From: Paludibacteraceae bacterium
Lineage (GTDB): Bacteria > Bacteroidota > Bacteroidia > Bacteroidales > Paludibacteraceae
DNA: 33,604 nucleotides
NCBI GenBank assembly: GCA_017446455.1
Contig: JAFSQV010000072.1
Coordinates: 1 to 33,604, forward strand
Direction of reading: 5' to 3'
How positions within the stretch are numbered: position 1 is the first letter of the stretch; each line of letters opens with the position of its first letter. The notes under the pieces are model-generated. The model did no database searches and was not told the DNA's origin. It saw nothing but the letters and a program-made list of their open reading frames with translations. The position numbers and the translations under genes were made by a program. Of this stretch, positions 7,320-15,353 are shown one piece after another.

Positions 7320-8216
7320 TTATAGTAATATATTTGCGATGTCGGGATTGACGGCTTTGGGGGTCATGAGGGTAGCGCGGGCCGCCATGAGACCGTATTG
7401 GGCGGTTTGCGGGAAGGGGATATTCTTCGCCAGCGCGAAGATGACGCCTGCGAGGAAGGCATCGCCGGCACCGGTGGTGTTGACGATCTCACCCGGCAGG
7501 GCGGGAAAGAGCCATTCTTCGGCGGCATTGCGGCAATAGACGCCTTCGCTGCCGAGCGTGATATAGACATGCGCCACACCCATATCCAGCAGTTGCTGCG
7601 CCGCCTCGGCATAAGTGGTCGTGTTGGTGACCGCCAGCGCCTCTTTGAGGTTGAGCTTGAGGGTATGGAGGTAGGGCAGTTTGCATTTAGCGAGCGCATT
7701 GACGACGCGATGGGCTTTGGTGGTACTCACGCCGTCGATAAAGAGCGGCGCGGTGCTGTTCTCCATTAGATAGCGGATAGCGTCCTCACTGATATTGGTG
7801 TCGGCGACGATATAGTCGGAGTGGTTGATCTCGCCGATACGCTTTTCGAGCCATTCGGGCGTGATCTCGCGGATGGCGTCGGTGTCGGCTACGGCCGCAA
7901 TCATCTCACCGCCGCGGTTGTTGAGGCACAAGTAGATACCGCTGCGTAGCGGAGCGATTTTCTCCGAGAGGTGAATGTCGATACCCTGCTGCTTGCAATA
8001 GTCCTGCAGCAACCCGCCGAATAGGTCGCCGCCGAAGATCGTGAACAGTTGGGCCTTGGCACCCAAGAGCACCAGGTTATGCGCGATGTTACGCGCCACG
8101 CCGCCGTAACCCACGTCGATATGACCGGGATTGGAGTCGGCCGCAATGAAGGTGTCGGCCAAGGTAGCCGATAGATCAACGTTCGCACCGCCGATAAGGG
8201 AAATACGTGTCTCCAT
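7320..8216 (-). CDS. psuK: PfkB-family kinase, probable pseudouridine kinase PsuK
   Basis: PsuK phosphorylates pseudouridine at the 5' position, supplying PsuG. The 298-aa protein is a PfkB/ribokinase member: N-terminal ISLIGGANVDLSA, the glycine-rich GHIDVGYGGVARNIAHNL, and the C-terminal NTTGAGDAFLAG with the catalytic Asp. I start at ATG 8216 because the frame upstream runs through the promoter. The role is assigned from the 1-nt spacing to psuG and the PfkB motifs; a ribokinase-like activity on another nucleoside is possible in principle. No nucleoside transporter is adjacent. Confidence 0.9.
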   Translation of the reverse strand: METRISLIGGANVDLSATLADTFIAADSNPGHIDVGYGGVARNIAHNLVLLGAKAQLFTIFGGDLFGGLLQDYCKQQGIDIHLSEKIAPLRSGIYLCLNNRGGEMIAAVADTDAIREITPEWLEKRIGEINHSDYIVADTNISEDAIRYLMENSTAPLFIDGVSTTKAHRVVNALAKCKLPYLHTLKLNLKEALAVTNTTTYAEAAQQLLDMGVAHVYITLGSEGVYCRNAAEEWLFPALPGEIVNTTGAGDAFLAGVIFALAKNIPFPQTAQYGLMAARATLMTPKAVNPDIANILL

Positions 8217-8238
8217 GATTCGAATATGATTTACGCTG

Positions 8239-8270
8239 CAAAAGTACAAAAAAAAAATGACATGCGCAAG
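8239..8270 (-). promoter_or_regulatory. Promoter of psuK-psuG
   Basis: On the minus strand CTTG is followed by CGCATGTC, a T-run, and TACTTTTG, with exactly 20 bp between the two core elements. This is one of the TATGTC-box promoters. Confidence 0.85.
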
Positions 8271-8281
8271 AGCTATGTCAT

Positions 8282-8353
8282 AAAAAACAAAGAAGGTTGT
8301 CTCCCGACAACCCAATCTTTTTACTTAACCTTAAATCTAATACCATGAAAAAC
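8282..8353 (-). ncRNA. Candidate small RNA upstream of psuK
   Basis: A good promoter (8360-8391) faces a short A/T-rich stretch, then a perfect 7-bp stem GGTTGTC/GACAACC (8295-8301 and 8306-8312) with a GNRA-type loop GGGA on the minus strand, then a T-rich tract TTCTTTGTTTTTT. The product would be about 70 nt and ends before the psuK promoter. No ORF of note lies in it. It could instead be a terminated leader of psuK. Its first half resembles the start of the greA leader. Confidence 0.55.
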
Positions 8354-8359
8354 ACGGTG

Positions 8360-8391
8360 CAAAAGTACTGCTTTTTTTCATTCCCACCAAA
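8360..8391 (-). promoter_or_regulatory. Promoter of the candidate small RNA
   Basis: TTTG and TACTTTTG on the minus strand are exactly 20 bp apart. The box after TTTG reads GTGGGAAT, unlike either promoter class seen elsewhere in the window. Confidence 0.8.
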
Positions 8392-8474
8392 TATTTTTCA
8401 AAAAATATGTTATAAAACATAAAATTGTAAAGCAGATTTTGCAAAATGCGCCTTTCGTGGTAGGATAGGATATT

Positions 8475-9155
8475 TTATTCGTCGCCTAATAAATCAGGAC
8501 GGCGCTCTTTCGTATGCGCCAGGGATTGCTCGTACATCCACTCTTCTATCTTGGCCTGATGGCCGCTGAGCAGGATGTCCGGTACTTTCCATCCCTTGTA
8601 GTCTGCGGGGCGGGTATAGACGCCTGCTTCGAGCAGTCCGTCCTGGAACGAGTCATTGAGTGCGCTCTCGACGTCTCCGAGTGCGCCGGGCAGCAGTCGC
8701 ACGATGGCATCGGTCATCATCGCCGCCGGCATCTCTCCGCCGGTCAGCACGAAATCGCCGATGGAGTACTCCTTCGTAATTAGGTGCTCGCGCACGCGCT
8801 GGTCGACCCCCTTATAGTGGCCGCAGAGGATGATGATGTTCTGCTTGAGCGAGAGGCTGTTGGCCGCTTTCTGGTCAAAGCGCTCGCCGTCGGGTGCGGT
8901 GAAGATGATCTCGTCGTAATGGCGCTCGGACTGCAGGTGGCTGATGAGGCGGTCGATGGGTTCGATCTGCAGCACCATTCCGGCACTGAAGCCGAAGGCA
9001 TAGTCGTCGATCTTACGGTGCTTGTCGAGCGTCCAGTCCCGCAGGTTATGCACGTATATCTCACAAAGACCTTTGGTCTTCGCGCGTTGGATGATCGAGT
9101 GGTTGAGAGGGGACTCTAACAACTCCGGACAAGCGGAAATGATATCTATTCGCAT
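8475..9155 (-). CDS. trmD: tRNA (guanine-N1)-methyltransferase TrmD
   Basis: TrmD makes m1G37 in tRNAs with G36, including tRNA-Pro(GGG), which is also encoded in this window. The 226-aa SPOUT enzyme shows [17 protein letters not shown], the knot segments [12 protein letters not shown] and [15 protein letters not shown], and the C-terminal [17 protein letters not shown]. It is the last gene of the acpP-to-trmD run. An 8-bp repeat lies just before its start (9175-9198), separating it from yidD by 71 bp. Confidence 0.97.
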   Translation of the reverse strand: MRIDIISACPELLESPLNHSIIQRAKTKGLCEIYVHNLRDWTLDKHRKIDDYAFGFSAGMVLQIEPIDRLISHLQSERHYDEIIFTAPDGERFDQKAANSLSLKQNIIILCGHYKGVDQRVREHLITKEYSIGDFVLTGGEMPAAMMTDAIVRLLPGALGDVESALNDSFQDGLLEAGVYTRPADYKGWKVPDILLSGHQAKIEEWMYEQSLAHTKERRPDLLGDE

Positions 9156-9174
9156 AGTTGTTTTCTTCGAAAAC

Positions 9175-9198
9175 GTTAAATAGTTAAATGGTTAGATG
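9175..9198. repeat. 8-bp tandem repeat between yidD and trmD
   Basis: Units GTTAAATA, GTTAAATG and GTTAGATG on the plus strand are clearly related to the octamers before the HIT gene at 5947. A partial unit follows. Confidence 0.75.
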
Positions 9199-9226
9199 GT
9201 TTTTACTCTGTAAAAACGTTAAAGTG

Positions 9227-9472
9227 TCAAGGGACAGGATCGTAGCCGGAACCGCCCCAGGGATGGCAGCGCAGGATGCGCTTGATGCCCAGCCAGCCGC
9301 CTTTGAAGATACCGTATTTGAGCACAGCCTCCACCATGTACTGACTGCAGGTCGGCGTGTAGCGGCAGGACGGCGGGGTGAGCGGAGAGATAAAGATCCG
9401 ATAGAAGTAGACAGGGATCAGGAAGATCTTCCGCAGCACTATTTTCCACTTATTTTGTTCAGAGCTTTGCAT
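9227..9472 (-). CDS. yidD: Membrane protein insertion efficiency factor YidD
   Basis: YidD is a small membrane-associated protein thought to help YidC insert proteins. The 81-aa product has the family core [24 protein letters not shown] and [15 protein letters not shown]. Its ATG lies 34 nt inside the end of rnpA, so the two reading frames overlap and are coupled. The rnpA-yidD order is ancestral, but here the pair follows hemD rather than rpmH. Confidence 0.95.
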   Translation of the reverse strand: MQSSEQNKWKIVLRKIFLIPVYFYRIFISPLTPPSCRYTPTCSQYMVEAVLKYGIFKGGWLGIKRILRCHPWGGSGYDPVP

Positions 9473-9801
9473 ACGGCTTTCTCGATCACGGCAAACGACT
9501 GTTCCTCTTTATCCATGTAATTGAACGCTATATAGTAGTGCGCATCGCCCAGCAGGTCTTGGTGGAGGCGATAGGCCTCGCGCATGAGTCGGCGCAAGTG
9601 GTTGCGTTGCACGGCGTGCTTGAAGAGCGATTTGGGCGCCCAGACCAATACCTTGGTATTAGTAATTGGTGATTGCTGATTGCTGATGGGTGCCCAAGTC
9701 ACGCGCAAAGGCCACGCCGTAAAGCGCTTGCCTTCGCGGTAGAACTGCTCGATACGCAACTTACCGCAGAGTTTGTTCTGTTTCGGGAACGTATTAGGCA
9801 T
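9439..9801 (-). CDS. rnpA: Ribonuclease P protein component RnpA
   Basis: RnpA is the protein subunit of RNase P, which matures tRNA 5' ends. The 120-aa protein has the RNR motif region [19 protein letters not shown] and the N-terminal [17 protein letters not shown]. Residues about 38-50 ([12 protein letters not shown]) come from a 7-bp repeat tract and lie in the early beta-strand region just before [14 protein letters not shown]. They look like extra sequence. The start overlaps the hemD stop by 8 nt. Confidence 0.94.
   Translation of the reverse strand: MPNTFPKQNKLCGKLRIEQFYREGKRFTAWPLRVTWAPISNQQSPITNTKVLVWAPKSLFKHAVQRNHLRRLMREAYRLHQDLLGDAHYYIAFNYMDKEEQSFAVIEKAVCKALNKISGK
9654..9688. repeat. 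7-bp tandem repeat inside rnpA
   Basis: Five heptamers read on the plus strand as TGGTATT, AGTAATT, GGTGATT, GCTGATT and GCTGATG. On the coding (minus) strand they are the AATCAGC form also seen in tsaB. Confidence 0.85.
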
Positions 9802-10540
9802 TCTTCTCCAGGTAGTCCGCGATAGCCATCGGCAGGGAAGCGAACTCCTTGCCTTGACCGGCTTCTATATCGACGCGATAACCTTCGTCCTGCAGCGCAC
9901 GGATGGTGCCTTCGCCGAAAGCGGCGATGAGCGTCTTGCCTTGTTGCCACTCCGGGAAATTCTCCTGCAGTGCCTTGGCGCCGGCCGGCGTGAAGAGAGC
10001 AATCAGGTCGTAGTCAAAGGGTTTGTCGGCAGGCCAAGGCGTAGTGACTGTGCGATACATGACCGCCGGCGTGACATGTATGCCATTCTCGGCAAACATA
10101 TTGATCTGGTCGTTGGTGTGGATATCCGACACTACCATCAGGTATTTCTCGCTCGGACGGCGGTGCATAGCCGGCAGCAGGTCTTCGAACTTATTGCCCG
10201 TCTCGGGGAAGAAGACCTTGCGCTTGCGGTACTGAATAAACTTCTGCAGATATAGGCCCACCTGCTCGGAACTGCAGTAGTAATGCATCGAATCCGGTAC
10301 ATTCAGGCGCATCTCTTCGCACAGACGAAAATAATGCTCGATGCCCAAACGGGAATTGAGAATGACCGCCGTATAATCCAGCGGATTGATACGTTGCTGA
10401 CGAAACTCGCGGGCTTCCAGACCCTCGATATGAATGAACTGATAGAAGTCGCATTGCACATCGAACTGGTCTGCCAAGCGGGAGTACGGATTATGCTCCG
10501 TCGCCGGCTGGGGTTGCGAAAAAAGAATCTTTTGTATCAT
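9794..10540 (-). CDS. hemD: Uroporphyrinogen-III synthase HemD
   Basis: HemD cyclises hydroxymethylbilane to uroporphyrinogen III in haem synthesis. The 248-aa protein fits the divergent Bacteroidota HemD group, with two Rossmann-like halves. Segments include DYTAVILNSRLGIEHYFRLCEE, YLMVVSDIHTNDQ and DYDLIALFTPAGAKALQENFPEW. Sequence conservation in HemD is weak, so the call also leans on its place between the DUF4271 gene and rnpA. It overlaps DUF4271 by 4 nt and rnpA by 8 nt. No other haem gene is in the window. Confidence 0.85.
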   Translation of the reverse strand: MIQKILFSQPQPATEHNPYSRLADQFDVQCDFYQFIHIEGLEAREFRQQRINPLDYTAVILNSRLGIEHYFRLCEEMRLNVPDSMHYYCSSEQVGLYLQKFIQYRKRKVFFPETGNKFEDLLPAMHRRPSEKYLMVVSDIHTNDQINMFAENGIHVTPAVMYRTVTTPWPADKPFDYDLIALFTPAGAKALQENFPEWQQGKTLIAAFGEGTIRALQDEGYRVDIEAGQGKEFASLPMAIADYLEKNA

Positions 10541-11190
10541 AGGTAATTAATCGTTTGCGAACTTAGATAGAGTATCAGACCCAGGGGCAGCAACTCCAGG
10601 GTACAGAGATAGAGGATGAAATAGAATACGGCCCGCGGGGACTCAATGAAATGTCGCGAGGCGCGGTATATCCATAACGCGAAGAAGACCACGGCCACTG
10701 CGCCCAAGACCCAGCGGCTGGCGATGGCATTGCCATACCGCATCAGCACCAGTACGCAAGGGTAGAGAATGCACGAAGTGATGGTGATGATATTCGCGTA
10801 ATGCTCATAGGCCGGCGTGAAGCGGCGGGAGAGCATGAAGGTATAGTCCACCAATACATCCCCGAGCATCTTCAGCAAGGTGACCAGGAACACTACGCCG
10901 CAGATAGCTACGAAGATGTCGAAGGAGAACGGTCCCTCTTGATAAAAACACAGGTAGAGCGCCATCGCCAGCGTGCCGATACGGAAGAGGGTGATCAGGA
11001 ACTGACTCAGGTAGTTGGTAGGCGCATCCTTATACACACGCTCCGTACGCATACGCAGCGAAGCACCGGTCTGACTGATCACACCCGGTTGCATCATCTC
11101 GCTTAGCAGCGCACACAGCATGAGGAACAACATCGTCCATCCGCACCATGCCGCACTCGCGGGAGTGAATATGTGCATTACGCCTTCCAT
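10537..11190 (-). CDS. DUF4271 membrane protein
   Basis: This 217-aa protein has about five or six hydrophobic segments (for example WTMLFLMLCALLSEM, IFVAICGVVFLVTLLKML, VLGAVAVVFFALWIYRA, FYFILYLCTLELLPLGLILY). It resembles the DUF4271 family found next to hemD in Bacteroidota. Its function is unknown; linkage suggests an envelope or haem-related role, but that is inference. ATG 11190 overlaps the U32 stop by 13 nt. A second ATG at 11178 would give a 1-nt TAATG overlap and is equally plausible. Confidence 0.8.
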   Translation of the reverse strand: MEGVMHIFTPASAAWCGWTMLFLMLCALLSEMMQPGVISQTGASLRMRTERVYKDAPTNYLSQFLITLFRIGTLAMALYLCFYQEGPFSFDIFVAICGVVFLVTLLKMLGDVLVDYTFMLSRRFTPAYEHYANIITITSCILYPCVLVLMRYGNAIASRWVLGAVAVVFFALWIYRASRHFIESPRAVFYFILYLCTLELLPLGLILYLSSQTINYL

Positions 11191-12440
11191 ACGAACAGTT
11201 TGTCGCCTCGATGAAGTAGTTTATCGGTTTTGAGGGAGAAAAACTCCCCTTTCTTCACGCATTTCGTCGGGCGTCCGTCCGCGTCGCGCATCCCTTCTGC
11301 GCGGCACTCATAGACACCGGTCGTCTCGCCCGTGATAAGCAGGTCAGCCCCTTCGTCTATCGCATCGACGGCTTCCACCAGGAACTCCGCCACACTCAGT
11401 TGTTTGAAGAAATTGGTGCACTTGGCTGCGTAGATCTTCGTGCGGGTCGCTTTGTTGCCATACGAATGCGTCCACTCGCCGAGCCGCTGGCCTTGGTAAT
11501 AACCGTCCCAGAAACCGCGGTTGAAGACGCGGCTGAGGCGTTCGTTCCAATTCGCTATCTTCGGTTCGATGACGGCGTCATTACTATACTCGCCATTCTG
11601 CCAAGCTTCCACCGCTTCGCGGTAGCAGCGCACGACGGTGTCCACATATTCGGCGCCGCGTGCACGGCCTTCGATCTTCAGCACCCGCACCCCTGCGTCG
11701 AGCATCTTATTGAGGAAATGGATGGTCTTCAGGTCTTTGGGCGACATGATATATTGGTTGTCGACGTCCAGTTCGAGTTCGGACGACTTGTCCTTGACGG
11801 TGTACCCGCGTCGGCAGACTTGTACGCACGCGCCGCGGTTGGCGCTGAGGCCGTAGTTGTTCAGGCTGAGGTAGCACTTGCCGCTCACCGCCATGCACAG
11901 AGCACCGTGACAGAACATCTCGATACGAATCGGTTGACCGCTGCGGCCACAGATATGTTGCGATTGAATATCGCGGTAGATAGACGCCACCTGCTCCATG
12001 TTCAACTCGCGGGCCAGCACGACTACGTCGGCGAACTGAGCATAGAACTTCAGCGCCTCGGTGTTGGCGATATTGAGTTGGGTGGACAGATGGACCTCCT
12101 GATCGATGGCGTTCGCATATTGCATGACCGCGATGTCGGAAGCGATGATGGCATCCACGCCTACGGCATGCGCATGGTCGACGATCTGTCGCATCAGCGG
12201 CAGGTCCTCGGGATACATGACGGTGTTGACCGTCAGGTAGGTCTTCACCTTCGCCTCGCGGCAGCGCGCCACGATGGCGGACATGTCGTCGGTGGTAAAG
12301 TTGACCGAGCTGCGGGCGCGCATGTTGAGGTGCTCAATGCCGAAATAGACACTGGTTGCACCGGCTTCTATCGCCGCTGCCAGACTCTCCCAGCAGCCGA
12401 CTGGCGCCATGATTTCAATATTTGAGATTGATGATTTCAA
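11178..12440 (-). CDS. U32-family peptidase-like protein (TrhP/YegQ type)
   Basis: U32 proteins of this type (TrhP) act with prephenate-derived cofactors in 5-hydroxyuridine synthesis at tRNA position 34; others were described as collagenase-like peptidases. The protein shows [35 protein letters not shown], and the cysteine-rich core [17 protein letters not shown] with [11 protein letters not shown], which probably holds an Fe-S cluster. The start is uncertain. TTG 12440 overlaps the asd stop as TTGA and gives 420 aa; the first ATG, at 12410, would cut into IEIMAPVG, which relatives keep. The start region is made of a 7-bp repeat. Confidence 0.88.
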   Translation of the reverse strand: MKSSISNIEIMAPVGCWESLAAAIEAGATSVYFGIEHLNMRARSSVNFTTDDMSAIVARCREAKVKTYLTVNTVMYPEDLPLMRQIVDHAHAVGVDAIIASDIAVMQYANAIDQEVHLSTQLNIANTEALKFYAQFADVVVLARELNMEQVASIYRDIQSQHICGRSGQPIRIEMFCHGALCMAVSGKCYLSLNNYGLSANRGACVQVCRRGYTVKDKSSELELDVDNQYIMSPKDLKTIHFLNKMLDAGVRVLKIEGRARGAEYVDTVVRCYREAVEAWQNGEYSNDAVIEPKIANWNERLSRVFNRGFWDGYYQGQRLGEWTHSYGNKATRTKIYAAKCTNFFKQLSVAEFLVEAVDAIDEGADLLITGETTGVYECRAEGMRDADGRPTKCVKKGEFFSLKTDKLLHRGDKLFVWKA

Positions 12441-12457
12441 ATTGATGATTTATGATT
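12416..12457. repeat. 7-bp tandem repeat across the asd/U32 junction
   Basis: Six heptamers on the plus strand read CAATATT, TGAGATT, GATGATT, TCAAATT, GATGATT and TATGATT. The 42-bp tract provides the last codons and stop of asd and the first codons of the U32 gene. Confidence 0.85.
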
Positions 12458-13447
12458 TAGGAGCACCTCCGCAATCTGCACTGCGTTTAATGCGGCACCT
12501 TTGCGGATCTGGTCACTCACGCACCAGAAACTCAGTCCGTTCTCGTTCGTGAGGTCTTTGCGGATACGTCCCACAAACACCTCGTCTTTGCCGCTGAGGA
12601 ACAGCGGCATGGGGTATATCTTCTTATCCGGTTCGTCCATCAGCACGCATCCCTGTGCGCTGGCGAAAGCCTCGCGGGCTTGCGCTACGCTGATCGGTTG
12701 CTCGGTCTCCACCCATACGCTCTCGCTATGCGCGCGAAGGGAAGGCACACGTACGCAAGTAGCGCTTACCTTCACGTCCGAGTGCATGATCTTGCGCGTC
12801 TCATTGTACATCTTCATCTCCTCCTTGGTGTACCCGTTGTCGGTGAACACGTCGATATGGGGGATGAGGTTATACGCGAGTTGGTACGCAAACTTCTCGA
12901 CCGTCGGTTGTTCGCCGTTCAGCACCTGACGGTACTGGTTCTCGAGTTCCTTCATCGCCTGTGCGCCGGCACCTGAGGCCGCCTGATAGGTGGACACATG
13001 CACGCGCGTGATATGACTCAGGCGTTCGATAGCCTGAAGGGCTACCACCATCTGAATCGTTGTGCAGTTCGGGTTAGCGATGATGTTTCGGGGACGAACG
13101 AACGCATCGGCTGCGTTCACTTCGGGAACAACCAGAGGCACATCCTCGTCCATACGGAAGGCGGACGAGTTATCAATCATGATAGCGCCATAGTGGGTGA
13201 TATCCTCTGCGTACGCATGTGACACGCTCGCGCCCGCGGAAGTAAAAGCAATATCGACGCCCTTGAAAGCGTCGTCATGTTGCAAAAGGCGAACCGTATG
13301 TTCTTTGCCTTTGAAAAGGTATGTCTTGCCGGCACTGCGCTCCGAACCGAAAAGGCGAAGTTCGGAGACGGGGAATTGCCGCTGTTCGAGAACAGCGAGC
13401 AACTCCTGTCCGACGGCGCCCGAGGCGCCTACGATAGCAATTACCAT
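12437..13447 (-). CDS. asd: Aspartate-semialdehyde dehydrogenase
   Basis: Asd reduces aspartyl phosphate to aspartate semialdehyde, the branch point to lysine/diaminopimelate, threonine and methionine. The 336-aa enzyme has the NADP-binding GASGAVG (residues 7-13), the catalytic Cys128 in [12 protein letters not shown], and the base His240 in [14 protein letters not shown]. Its start is 2 nt after the winged-helix stop. The last residues (NHKSSI) are made by the 7-bp repeat tract, replacing the usual C-terminus. Confidence 0.97.
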   Translation of the reverse strand: MVIAIVGASGAVGQELLAVLEQRQFPVSELRLFGSERSAGKTYLFKGKEHTVRLLQHDDAFKGVDIAFTSAGASVSHAYAEDITHYGAIMIDNSSAFRMDEDVPLVVPEVNAADAFVRPRNIIANPNCTTIQMVVALQAIERLSHITRVHVSTYQAASGAGAQAMKELENQYRQVLNGEQPTVEKFAYQLAYNLIPHIDVFTDNGYTKEEMKMYNETRKIMHSDVKVSATCVRVPSLRAHSESVWVETEQPISVAQAREAFASAQGCVLMDEPDKKIYPMPLFLSGKDEVFVGRIRKDLTNENGLSFWCVSDQIRKGAALNAVQIAEVLLNHKSSI

Positions 13448-13449
13448 AC

Positions 13450-13644
13450 TTAAGCTAATGCTACGATAAGCTCACCTTCTTTCTCAGTGAAAGTCAGTTT
13501 GTTCTCGCGTGCGAGCCATCCGAGGGCGTATGCCAACTCGTCGTTCTTCAGTTTGGTAGCTTTTTTCAGTGCCTTCAAATCGAGAGCACCGTTCTGCAAC
13601 GCACCCCATACCAGGCCTGCGTTTGCACCAATTTTTGCGATCAT
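13450..13644 (-). CDS. Small winged-helix protein (DUF2582-like)
   Basis: The 64-aa product reads as one winged helix-turn-helix: [24 protein letters not shown], then a recognition-helix-like [17 protein letters not shown], and a beta-wing [12 protein letters not shown]. It matches the small DUF2582-type winged-helix proteins common in Bacteroidota and archaea. DNA binding has not been shown from the sequence. It lies 44 bp after fabF and 2 nt before asd, with no promoter of its own visible, so it is probably part of the acpP operon. Confidence 0.8.
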   Translation of the reverse strand: MIAKIGANAGLVWGALQNGALDLKALKKATKLKNDELAYALGWLARENKLTFTEKEGELIVALA

Positions 13645-13688
13645 AATACCTTAAATAAATTTGTTTTGACTAATAGAGTGAATAATGG

Positions 13689-14948
13689 TCACTCCTCCCA
13701 TTTCTTAAATACCAGACAAGCGTTATGGCCTCCGAAACCGAAGGTGTTACTTAACGCAAACTTAATATCGCGTTTCTGCGCCTTGTCGAAGGTGAAGTTA
13801 ATGCGGTAGTCGATGTTCTCGTCCGCATCCTCCGGATCGTGGTTGATGGTCGGCGGGATGATACCGTCCTTGAGGGCCATCACACATGCGATAGCTTCTA
13901 CGGCACCCGTCGCGCCGATCAGATGACCGGTCATCGACTTGGTTGAGTCGAGGTTCATGTCATACACATGCTCGCCGAACACGCGCTTGATGGCGTTGAT
14001 CTCCGTCACATCGCCGAGCGGGGTAGAGGTGCCGTGCGTATTGATAAAATCAATCTGCTCGGGTTGCAGACCCGCATCGCGCAGCGCCAGACGCATCACA
14101 CGCTCCGCACCTTTTCCTTCCGGATCCGGCGCGGTCATATGATACGCGTCGGACGTCATGCCTTCGCCTACTATCTCCGCGTATATCTTCGCGCCGCGCG
14201 CTTTCGCGTGCTCGTAGTCCTCGAGGATGAGGCATGCTGCTCCTTCGCCTAACACAAATCCGTCGCGGGACTTGGAGAAAGGACGGCTGGCGGTCTTCGG
14301 GCTGTCATTGCGCGTCGAGAGGGCGTGCAGCGAGTTGAAACCACCAATACCGGTGTACGTCACATCGGCGTCCGCTCCACCTGTCAGCAGCACATCGGCA
14401 TGACCGAGACGAATCTGGTCAAAAGCCGAAGCTACGGCGTGCGAGGAAGAGGAGCAAGCGGTGGAAACCGAGAAACTCGGACCACCCAGCCCGAAGCAGA
14501 TGGAGATATGGCCGGCGGCGATACTCGGGATAGCCTTCGGGATCATGAACGGATTGAAGCGCGGTACACCGTCGCCTTTGGCGAAGTCGATGATCTCTTC
14601 TTCAGTGGACAGCAGACCGCCCATACCGCTGCCCCAGATCACACCTACGCGGCTGCGGTCCTCTTGCTCGAGGTCTAGACCACTGTCTTTGAGTGCCTCA
14701 TCGGCTACACACACGGAGAACTGGGCATAACGGTCCATCTTACGTGCCTCCTTGCGGTCGATGACTGTGGTGGGGTCGAAGTCTTTCACTTCGCCCGCAA
14801 AATGCGTCTTGAAAAGACTTGCATCGAAGGAGGTGATCAAGTCGATACCGCTCTTACCGGCCACTAAGGCTTTCCATGTGTCCGGAGCGGAATTGCCCAC
14901 AGGCGTAAGTGCCCCGAGACCCGTTATAACTACGCGTCGTAATTGCAT
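13689..14948 (-). CDS. fabF: Beta-ketoacyl-ACP synthase II FabF
   Basis: FabF condenses malonyl-ACP with acyl-ACP in fatty acid elongation. The 419-aa enzyme has the thiolase-fold catalytic triad Cys165 (VSTACSSSSHA), His305 (INTHGTSTPLGD) and His342 (MTGHLIGATGA), and starts RRVVITGLGALTPVGN. It lies 79 bp downstream of acpP, its carrier protein. A hairpin in that gap may lower fabF expression relative to acpP. Confidence 0.97.
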   Translation of the reverse strand: MQLRRVVITGLGALTPVGNSAPDTWKALVAGKSGIDLITSFDASLFKTHFAGEVKDFDPTTVIDRKEARKMDRYAQFSVCVADEALKDSGLDLEQEDRSRVGVIWGSGMGGLLSTEEEIIDFAKGDGVPRFNPFMIPKAIPSIAAGHISICFGLGGPSFSVSTACSSSSHAVASAFDQIRLGHADVLLTGGADADVTYTGIGGFNSLHALSTRNDSPKTASRPFSKSRDGFVLGEGAACLILEDYEHAKARGAKIYAEIVGEGMTSDAYHMTAPDPEGKGAERVMRLALRDAGLQPEQIDFINTHGTSTPLGDVTEINAIKRVFGEHVYDMNLDSTKSMTGHLIGATGAVEAIACVMALKDGIIPPTINHDPEDADENIDYRINFTFDKAQKRDIKFALSNTFGFGGHNACLVFKKWEE

Positions 14949-14979
14949 GAGAATAGGATTGTATTATATAAAAGCATAC

Positions 14980-15005
14980 GAGTTTACAGTATTAGCCGTA
15001 AACTC
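14980..15005 (-). terminator. Hairpin between acpP and fabF
   Basis: An exact 8-bp stem GAGTTTAC/GTAAACTC closes a 10-nt loop in the 79-bp gap. On the minus strand it is followed by a weakly T-rich region (GCTTTTATATAAT), so it may act as a partial terminator or an mRNA 3' end stabiliser for the abundant acpP message. Confidence 0.5.
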
Positions 15006-15027
15006 GCAAACTCAAGTGAAGAGGGAA

Positions 15028-15270
15028 TTATTTCCCGTTGACTTTCTCTTCTACATAAGCGATTGCGTCGCCTACGGTGCCGATCTTCTGAGTGTCCTCA
15101 TCCGGAATGGAGATTCCAAACTCTTTCTCAAACTCCATGATCATCTCTACGGTGTCCAGAGAATCTGCGCCCAGGTCAGTCTGGAAGTTAGCTTCGTTAG
15201 TTACCTGAGACTCTTCTACGCCAAGCTTATCAACGATAATAGCTTTAACTTTTGCGTCAATTTCTGCCAT
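15028..15270 (-). CDS. acpP: Acyl carrier protein
   Basis: The 80-aa acidic protein carries the phosphopantetheine site Ser37 in [18 protein letters not shown]. It shuttles acyl chains in fatty acid synthesis and is the first gene after a strong TATGTC-box promoter. Length and start are as expected. Confidence 0.98.
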   Translation of the reverse strand: MAEIDAKVKAIIVDKLGVEESQVTNEANFQTDLGADSLDTVEMIMEFEKEFGISIPDEDTQKIGTVGDAIAYVEEKVNGK

Positions 15271-15311
15271 AATAGTATATTGATTAAGTGATTATTTTTC
15301 AAATGTGGGTG

Positions 15312-15343
15312 CAAAATTACTACTTTTTCGCGACATGTGCAAA
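15312..15343 (-). promoter_or_regulatory. Promoter of the acpP operon
   Basis: On the minus strand TTTG is followed by CACATGTC, then an A-run, then TAATTTTG, with 20 bp between cores. It lies about 42 bp upstream of the acpP ATG, between acpP and the metallophosphoesterase stop. Confidence 0.85.
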
Positions 15344-15353
15344 TTTTTTTGCA

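Noticed and set aside
7320..8315. A 331-aa start for psuK
   Set aside because: The extra N-terminus is encoded by promoter DNA; ATG 8216 gives the normal PfkB start.
8410..8460. A terminator for trmD at the palindrome ATTTTGCAAAAT
   Set aside because: The palindrome has no room for a normal loop and no following T-run, so I could not support it.
11400..12425. A 341-aa open frame on the plus strand
   Set aside because: It is a shadow of the U32 gene, which shows conserved family motifs and fits the operon by overlap.
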